From Cryptomeria japonica (taxonomy: Eukaryota; Streptophyta; Pinopsida; Cupressales; Cupressaceae), in assembly GCF_030272615.1 (NCBI RefSeq), contig NC_081408.1:766355330-766419329 (forward strand): 64,000 nucleotides of DNA. The letters run 5' to 3'. Of this stretch, positions 57,433-64,000 are shown one piece after another. The translations under genes and the position numbers were made by a program. The notes below the pieces were generated by a model, which saw only the letters and a program-made list of their open reading frames with translations, was not told where the DNA came from and did not search any database. Numbering within the stretch: the stretch's first letter is position 1; every line of letters starts with the position of its first letter.

Positions 57433-58221
57433 TGTTAGGATTAATGACAGTCCCAAAGACACTGAGAGGGGGGGGGTGTGAATCAGTATCTAACCGGTTG
57501 ATAGAATATTTGACCTTATTAAGTATTTTGCATTCCAAAACAGTGTACCGGTAAATAAGAGTTAATGCAGTAAATAGGAACAATAAAGACAACATAGAAA
57601 ACACACCATAACACAAGATGTTTAATGAGGAAACCCGGTGTGGGAAAAACCTCAGTGGGATTTGTGACCCACAATATTCACTCACTGGCCAATGAATGGA
57701 TATTACTTATAATGTGGTGCCTACACATTCAGGAAGGCCAACTGCCTAGAGCTCACTTCTCAATTCACAAAATGGAAGTCTCACTGACTTACAAAATGGA
57801 TTGTGAGAATCTAATACAATGTATTGCTACAATTCAACATCTACTATGCCAGGTTCAGTACCGGTTTAAGCTCATACTATAACCATAAACCTTATACAAA
57901 ATCTGCCTTAATATTCGCTCATCTCTTCTACCTATCTTCACATCTCTTATTCTTCCATATCAAAATGATTTAAAAGATCTCATACATATATGAGTCTATT
58001 ACAATATGCCATGTCAGCTTTACAAAAGATATTTACAATTAAATACAATAAACAAAAGTTTGTTCCTGTCGGCTGGGGTGTCAGTATGCATTGTTGCCGG
58101 TGCCGGTGAAGTGTCTGCCAGTAGTTTAGCAGATGAATGCCACAAGGTTGCCTAAAGGTTTCCACAAGGTTACCATCAATGACAACACCTTCAATTCTCA
58201 TTAGAGTGTATAATGCCAACA
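57433..58221 (-). repeat. N1 5' LTR
   Basis: Direct copy of 33891-34676, about 50 differences by rough count. Confidence 0.95.
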
Positions 58222-58226
58222 AGGAA
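58222..58226. repeat. Target site duplication right of N1 (AGGAA)
   Basis: Partner of 33886-33890, four of five bases equal. Confidence 0.65.
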
Positions 58227-58488
58227 TGAGGAACTCAAATGTTGGATTTACAAGTGGAGGTGGAGGATTTGCTACCATTGGTCCCTGATAAATGACTAGA
58301 GGTAAAATGTTTTGTTCAGGGGGTTTGTTCAGGAAGTCTAGGTCTCCTTCTGAAAAATTGAAGACACCACTATTTAGCACATAAGTTTCTGCAAAAGGGT
58401 TTACTTTAGGTGCTTGATCTGATCTTATATCTTGAGTAGAATGTGAGGGAAAAAATATTCCTAATGCATCTCTTCTCCTCCTATTCAT
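58222..58488 (-). pseudogene. gag: A1 gag, 5' part
   Basis: Begins MNRRRRDALGIFFPSHST at 58488, about 100 bases after the primer site. Includes PPPPLVNPTFEFLI, then N1 interrupts it. The continuation at 33885 starts DLHNNANLKNIPASSLPKFH, the typical start of Athila capsid. Confidence 0.8.
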
Positions 58489-58567
58489 GCAGATTAATGA
58501 AGGAAATTCAAAGAGATAATTAAGAAAACTTAAAACAAATTATTTACAATAGGTCCTTAGCTTGGCA

Positions 58568-58590
58568 CCATCCTCGACAACGATGCCGAA
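58568..58590 (-). promoter_or_regulatory. A1 primer binding site, tRNA-Asp-like
   Basis: Minus strand CGGCATCGTTGTCGAGGAT resembles the tRNA-Asp type site (GGCGCCGTTGCCGGGGA) used by Athila-type elements, with several mismatches. A few bases inside the LTR. Confidence 0.5.
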
Positions 58591-58592
58591 AA

Positions 58593-59798
58593 TGTTGGTC
58601 CTCACAACTGGAATGGTAACTAGGTAATAAAACACAATTCAAAGATTGAATATTTTTAAATAGCTAACTTTTCCTATGGAAAAGTCTCATTTAGTTATCA
58701 ACCAGGGATGTAAACTTGAAATGGGCCAGCACTGTATGTGTACCAAGTTCATATTGCAAACATCTTATATTACTGCAGGAAATGGAATTCTTCTTAAAGT
58801 AAACACATCGAATCTCAAATGAACTAATACTTTAATCTTACAACTATAAATTAATTTAAAAAACTACTGTTAAATGATAAAGTTCTGGTGGGCAACATGA
58901 ACTACTTTGTTGCTGGCTACAGGAATAGACACATAAATTGTTTTATATGGTTGCAGGAACATACAATTGTAGAAATAACTACTACAAAAGTACAAATTTA
59001 ACTAAAACATACAAAGGATTACTCACCAAGTGGGCCCCCTTGAGTGAGTATCTCAAGAACTTTATATTACAATTATCTAATTATTCAAAATCGCATTGAT
59101 CTCTTTATTTCATCTTGACTAGAAAATACATAAACAGTACCAGAAGACTGTGTATTACAAGATACTATGGTCATTCTCTGCTATCTCCGAGAGGAGAGAG
59201 ATCCCATTATTTATAGGAAAACTTAACAGACTTTTAACTGATCGACCACATTCCTACAGAATAGGTGAACAAGATTTATTAACAAGAGAAGAAGTCAGTG
59301 CAGGACAACATAACAACATATGTCTTGTAGTTGAGAAAATATAGCATGACTAGCCTCCTAGATCTAAGCTCCACTAAGAATAGTTATAAATGTTCATAAA
59401 TCAATCTGCTGAAGAACTGGTCAAGTGGTTCTGATCATTACTACATTTCTCTGATTGGGTCTGCATTGCGGTTATATATTTGATGACCTTTTGAACCACC
59501 ATTTATCTTTACTTCATCTTTGCTGACCTTGCATCATGATATTAATGTGCACAAGAAATATGTGTATATACTAATGCTAATATGATATAATGCAAACCAT
59601 ATTTATAATTGTTTTCAGATATTTGCATAGATAGATCATTATATGACATCGTTAGGTATAAGTTAAACCAGTTTCAAAACACTTAAAACATATCAACTTA
59701 AAAGAGTATTATAATCCAAATGTCGTCTAATCATAAGACCTAGGTAGGAGTATTATATAAAAAACCTATCAAAATAGAGCCATTATTTAGGCTCATCA
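58593..59798 (-). repeat. A1 5' LTR (about 1.2 kb)
   Basis: On the plus strand it runs from TGTTGGTCCTCAC, next to the primer site, to GGCTCATCA, where T4 integrase sequence begins abruptly. No partner copy in the window. A minus-strand TATAAATAATGGG near 59203-59215 is a probable promoter. The outer end is inferred from the break in T4 coding sequence. Confidence 0.65.
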
Positions 59799-60837
59799 TG
59801 CAACTTGTTGCCTTTCATCAAGTAGTTCCAAGTCTTGAAGATGAGAGACTCAGTATGCTTCATCATCTATCATATTTTGCAAAGAAACCTGTAGAAATGG
59901 TATCTCAACCTCAATAAGAAGGATGGCTTCTGCTCCATAGACCAGTGAGTAGGGAGTTGTGTACGTAGGGGTTCGAATGCTAGTTTGATACACCCATAGT
60001 GATGGAATTAATTGAACGTGCCAATCACGACCATCATCATTGACCATATTCTTAAGGATTCTCAATATGTTTTTGTTTGATGCTTCAACCTGACCATTGC
60101 CTTGTGGGTAATAGGGAGTGGAAAAGCGCTTTTGGATGTGAAACTTCTCATAGAGCTCACGGACATCCTGATTTTTGAAAGGAAGCCCGTTATCTATGAT
60201 GATGGACATGGGTACACCATACCGATAGATGATGTAATTGAGGATGGATGAGGCAATTTGCTTGTCGGTGACTTGGGTAAGTGGAACAACTTTGATCCAC
60301 TTTGTGAAGTATTCGGGTGGCGGTAATGATAAATTTATAGCTGTTGGATGAAGATGGATGGATTTTACCCACAAGGTCAAGTCCCCATTGATAAAAGGGC
60401 CATGGTGTTGTGATTGGTTGCAATTCCTATGCTAGTGTATGTATCAGGTCTCCGTAAACTTGGCACTTGCATTTTCTGACAAAATAGTAGGAGTCTTTTT
60501 CCATGGATGGCCAATAGTATCCAACGAGCATGATCTTCTTTGATAAGGAAGGACCCGTTGAGTGAGCCCAAAAAATTCCTTCATGTACCTCTTCCAAGGC
60601 CTTTTTTATCTCATCTCTTTCCAGACATCGAAGGAGAGTACCATCAAGAATTTTCTGGTATAGGGTTTCGACAATGATGTTGTATCGAGCGGTTTGGCGG
60701 ATGAAGGTTTTACATTGGTTATTGGATTGGTTAGGAGGGAGTGTGTGATCACGAAGGTAAGTGAAGAACTCACTGTACCATGGGGATTCAAAACTGATGA
60801 GGTGACATATCATTTCAGTTTCAGGGATATCATACAC
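59799..60837 (-). pseudogene. T4 integrase, C-terminus cut off
   Basis: Zinc part EVHEGIFWAHSTGPSLSKK with KCKCQ, where C-x2-C is expected, so the finger is damaged. D-D-E by WGLDLVGKIHPSSSN, IIIDNGLPFKN and GQVEASNKN. PTYTTPYSLVYGAEAILLIE leads into HLQDLELLDERQQVA at the break. Frame changes near 60380 and 60310, stop near 59848. Confidence 0.85.
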
Positions 60838-60849
60838 ACGGATCCAAAC

Positions 60850-61556
60850 TGTTCTACCAAGAACTCGTAGCGTGTGGAATTTTGCGGAAGATTGAGGAGA
60901 GATGCAATTGTAGCCATTGTGTCAACAACTCAATTATGATCTCTAGGTACTTGCTCAAAGATGATAGTTTTAAATGATTATTTGTAATTATCCAACATCC
61001 TTTTATATGGCATGAGCTTATCATCCTTAGTTTGGTACTCATCATTGACTTGTCAGATGACTAGCTAAGAATCTCCATATAACTGTAGCTCTTTGAGATA
61101 CCATTGTATAGCCAATTTGAGTCCTGTGATCAAGGCCTCATATTCTTCTATGTTATTGGTGCATAGGAAAGCGAGCCTGTATGACTTCAGGATGTTGTCC
61201 CCTTGAGGTGTAATGAAAAGAATACCTGCCCCCGAGCCATGTCTAGTATATGAGCCATCAAAGTAGAGCTTCCACAGTTGCACTGTTGTGATCATGAAGA
61301 TCTCTTCATCTGGAAAGTTTGAAATAAGAGGATGGTCACCTTTGAGGGATGCATTAGCCAATTGATCTGCAATAACTTGCCCCTTGATAGCCTTGCGGTC
61401 CATGTACTCAATGTCAAATTCACTCAGAATCATAACCCATTTGGCCAAGCGGCCTGTCAATGCTACCTTGCTGAGTAGGTACTTGAGTGGATTGATTTTA
61501 GAAATGAGTTGTACCTTGTGTGTCAACATGTAGTGCCTCAGTTTGGTGGCTACCAA
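60850..61556 (-). pseudogene. T4 RNase H region
   Basis: KLRHYMLTHKVQLISKINPL, VALTGRLAKWVMILSEFDIE, then the second module LYFDGSYTRHGSGAGILF, CTNNIEEYEALITGLKLA, LYGDS. A stop after YGDS and a frame change near 61050; the rest is in pieces. Confidence 0.82.
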
Positions 61557-61574
61557 GATAACTGCTAGGAAAGC

Positions 61575-62788
61575 TCACTCAATAGGTGTGTAATTGAGTT
61601 CATATCCTACCAATGTGCGAGAGATATAGTATGCAACAAACTTTTTTCCTTCTGTATTGTGTTGTGCTAGCAGTACTCCTAATGTTGTATTTGTAGCTGA
61701 AATATATAGCAATAGAGGTCTACTTGGATTTGGTGGGATCAACAACGGTGTATGCATCAAATAATCTTTAAGCATTTGGAATTCTTGTTACACTTTATAT
61801 CCCATTAAAAGCGGATATTCTTATGTAACAGATGTGTGAAGGGATGACACTTATCAGCCAATTGTGCAATGAATCTTTGAATTAATTGTAGTAGCCCCTG
61901 TAGTGTCCTTAACTGACTGATGTTCTTGGGAGGTGGCATGTCCATGATTTCTTTGACTTTCATCGGATCTACTTCAATGCCTTTGCTTGAGACAATGTAT
62001 CTTAGGAGCTTCCCGGAGGTCACTCCAAAGACACATTTCTTTGGATTAAGTCGAACATGATATTGCTCTAATCTGTCAAAGATTTGACCCAGTATCTCCA
62101 GATGACCTTCTCTTGTTAATGATTTAGCTAGTAAATCATCAACATAATCTTCCATTATAGTGTGCATCATGTCATGGAAGATGGTAGACATAGCTCTTTG
62201 ATAGGTTGCCCCCACATTTTTCAGACCAAATGGCATCACATTCCAATAGTAGGTTCCTCATGGGCATGTGAAAGCAGGTTTATGTTGATCCTCTGGAGCA
62301 ATCTTGATCTCGTTGTACCCTAAAAAGCCATCCATAAGAGAAAGCATTGCATGACCCGCTGTGAGATCAACAATCATGTCGATGTTTGGTAAGGGGAAGT
62401 CATCCTTAGGGAATGCCTTGTTCAAATCTTTGAAGTCTATATAGATACATATGCCCTCATTAGGCTTGCCAACAAGTACAATGTTGGAGATCCAATCAGC
62501 ATAATCGATTGGTCGAATGAAATCAACATCTAAGAGCTTTTTGAGTTTTGCCTTGACAAGCACAACAATATGTGGGTGCATCCTTTTGAGCTTTTGTTTT
62601 ACCGGTTTAGCTCCTTTTGCCATGGTGAGGTGATGCATGACCAAATCAGGATCTCGACCAGGCATGTCTGCATAAGACCATGCAAAGTTGATTTGACACT
62701 TCTGGAAGAATTCTATAAATTTTGGTTGTTCCTCTAGAGTTAATAGAGGTGCCAAATGTATTTGGTGAGGAGTCTTAGGGGTCCCCAC
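61575..62788 (-). pseudogene. T4 reverse transcriptase
   Basis: FAWSYADMPGRDPDLVMHHL, KLKKLLDVDFIRPIDYADW, DFKDLNKAFPKDDFPLPNID, SLMDGFLGYNEIKIAPEDQ, then TGA where TGG is conserved (CPWGTY, near 62256). MPFGLKNVGATYQRAMSTIF and YVDD at 62146-62135 follow, then LNPKKCVFGVTSGKLL. Frame change near 61790. Catalytic Asp pair intact. Confidence 0.88.
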
Positions 62789-62794
62789 ATTGAA

Positions 62795-64000
62795 TTATTT
62801 TATTTTTTCAATTAGGATCATCGATCTCTCCTGATTTGTACTAGAGGGGAGGATGTCAAACCTTTCATTCATAGGCACCCCAAAGAGGTTTTCACCTTTG
62901 AATATGCTCTTTATTTTTACTTTTTTGGAATCAACAAGTGCCACTGTGTGGTTTTCACCAGAAGATCCATGTTTTATTGTGATGTTTTTACAACTAAAAG
63001 ATTTGGCATTTGGCCCAAAGTATGTTGTGCTATTAAGTTCGATGGCAAATCCATCTTTGTGATCCCCGCTTGGTATGTGATTCTGTATTTTTAAAAAGTC
63101 TATGAGCACCTCATCGTTTTGGAATTGATCAAGACATGGGGGATTTGGTTGGCTCCAGTCAATGAGTTCGGGGTGGATGGTAGGCATTACCTCATTGATT
63201 AGGTTGAGTTCAGAGGAGGCGTTAGTGAGGGTTAATATAGATGAGTGAAGTTTGTCAATGGTACTCTCCTTGTCAGGTTTTGGTGTCAGATTTGATGTAG
63301 GACCTGTGGAAGGTGTTTCTTTCTCACGACCCCAAAAGGTTTTAATCCAAGCATCTCCATAAACTGGGATATCTTTATGAGGCGGTGGAGGTGATGCATG
63401 TTCCTTGTCTGAAGTATTTAGATTCACTAAATCAAATTCCCACTCATGCAAGTCGGTCTCTGAATCACTCTCTAACATCCGATTACTGTACCATGTTGGG
63501 ATGTCCTTTGTATTGAATAGTGTATTGGTCACGGGTTTGTGCACTTTTATAGGTGGGATTGATGGTGTTGCTGGTAGGATTATTGTTGTTGTGGATGTTT
63601 CTATTGGGAGTATCAATGTTGTTAATGTTGTTGCTATTACTGATGGTTTTATTAGTGTTGTATCTTCTACTGAGGGGATTATTGGTGTTATTGGGACAAT
63701 TGGTAATACTGTTGCTATTTTTAGTGTGGTAGGTGGGGTTGGTACAACTGCTGGGAGTATCGGTGTTGTTGGTGTCGCTATTGCTGGGAGTATAGGTGTT
63801 GTTGGTGCCACTACTGCTGAGAGTATCAGTGTTGTGGATACAGTTGGTATGACTGCTGCTATTCTTAGTTTGGTAGGTGCGGTTGGTACAACTGCTGGGA
63901 GTATCAGTGTTGTTGGTGCAGTTGTGCTACTGACACTACTGATGGAATTATCAGTGTCGTTGATGCTTTTGGTGTGATTGGTGTTGCTGATTTGATGATC
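62795..64000 (-). pseudogene. T4 protease-RT linker with Pro/Thr/Ile repeats
   Basis: Open from the window edge to 62795, ending in GENLFGVPMNERFDILPSS. Middle part: DLHEWEFDLVNLNTSDKEHA, YGDAWIKTFWGRE, DQFQNDEVLIDFLKIQNHIP, HKDGFAIELNSTTYFGP, homologous to the T3 linker. The first 140 residues are a repeat of PTTPILPAV-like units (63540-63960) that T1 and T3 lack. The frame continues past 64000. Confidence 0.75.

Larger units (their letters stand above)
33891..58221 (-). mobile_element. N1: copia-like LTR retrotransposon without pol, interrupted by T3
   Basis: LTRs of 786 and 789 bp (33891-34676 and 57433-58221) begin TGTTAGGATT and end GCCAACA. The primer site on the minus strand is of the initiator-Met type, usual in Ty1/copia. 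The polypurine tract at 34677-34691 confirms minus orientation. Without T3 and its duplication N1 is about 6.6 kb. It encodes a coiled-coil protein with four zinc knuckles and a roughly 1100-codon second protein, but no protease, RT, RNase H or integrase. It would depend on another element for movement. LTR divergence of roughly 6 percent by eye makes it older than T3 inside it. Confidence 0.85.
25631..59798 (-). mobile_element. A1: Athila-type Ty3/gypsy retrotransposon, 3' LTR missing, interrupted by N1 (and T3 within it)
   Basis: Minus strand order from the right: 5' LTR, primer site, gag (split by N1), protease, RT, RNase H, integrase and an extra ORF. RT residues such as VSPLVIVPKKGG, DYRELNTATKMDHFPLPF and MPFGLCNAPATFQR-like FGLCNAPATFQR are of the Athila type. 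Without the N1/T3 insertion about 9.8 kb remain. No copy of the 5' LTR is found left of the extra ORF. The simplest reading is that T1 inserted in A1 and the A1 3' LTR lies left of the window. Confidence 0.8.
59799..64000 (-). mobile_element. T4: Tat-type Ty3/gypsy retrotransposon, partial at both ends
   Basis: Minus strand linker, RT, RNase H, integrase. Integrase breaks off after LLDERQQVA, where T1 continues FDHLRVYQKR, because the A1 LTR begins there. The gag-protease half lies right of the window. Many frame changes make T4 the most decayed Tat copy here, as expected for the outermost layer. Confidence 0.85.

Noticed and set aside
58593-59798. A1 3' LTR searched for at 25631-28300
   Set aside because: No stretch there resembles the 5' LTR by eye, so I place the 3' LTR outside the window.

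Overview
The window looks like nuclear DNA of a seed plant with a large, repeat-rich genome. The very long Ty3/gypsy elements, the plant mobile domain and the plant-type primer sites point this way. A conifer or other gymnosperm is my guess, not something the sequence proves. I see no host gene, rRNA, tRNA or CRISPR array. Practically every base belongs to one of six nested LTR retrotransposons. Working names: T1-T4 are Ty3/gypsy elements of Tat type, A1 is Ty3/gypsy of Athila type, and N1 is a copia-like element without pol.

Layout from left to right: T1 (+) fills 1-25630, with its 5' LTR outside the window. T2 (-) sits in the gag gene of T1 at 1909-14709, with both LTRs and a 5-bp target duplication. 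A1 (-) fills 25631-59798. Its 3' end is cut off, probably because T1 landed in it. N1 (-) sits in the gag gene of A1 at 33891-58221. T3 (+) sits in the second ORF of N1 at 37702-55407, with two 1412-bp LTRs and a perfect 5-bp duplication. T4 (-) starts at 59799 in the middle of its integrase and runs off the right edge, so A1 probably landed in T4. The nesting is T4 > A1 > (T1 > T2) and (N1 > T3). LTR pairs differ by roughly 6 percent in N1 and roughly 2 to 2.5 percent in T3 and T2 (my rough counts), which fits N1 being older than T3.

The Tat elements encode gag, an aspartic protease, a G-patch, reverse transcriptase, two RNase H modules and integrase. T2 is exceptional: it has a 1719-residue near-intact protease-to-integrase frame but no recognisable gag. 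All copies are broken by stops, most of which look like C-to-T changes (CGA to TGA, CAG to TAG).

The most interesting content is outside the standard genes. T2 and T3 each carry, between integrase and 3' LTR and on the opposite strand to their own pol, a gene for a plant-mobile-domain protein with an acidic stretch, a coiled coil and an Arg/Ser-rich tail. In both elements a short repeat motif peculiar to that element occurs in the sense leader or LTR and again at the 5' side of the antisense gene. T1 and T3 share 3'-untranslated structures: a 30-bp repeat array, a twice-repeated motif and a hairpin with compensating base changes. N1 has copia-type ends but carries a four-zinc-knuckle coiled-coil protein and a roughly 1100-codon protein of unknown function in place of pol.
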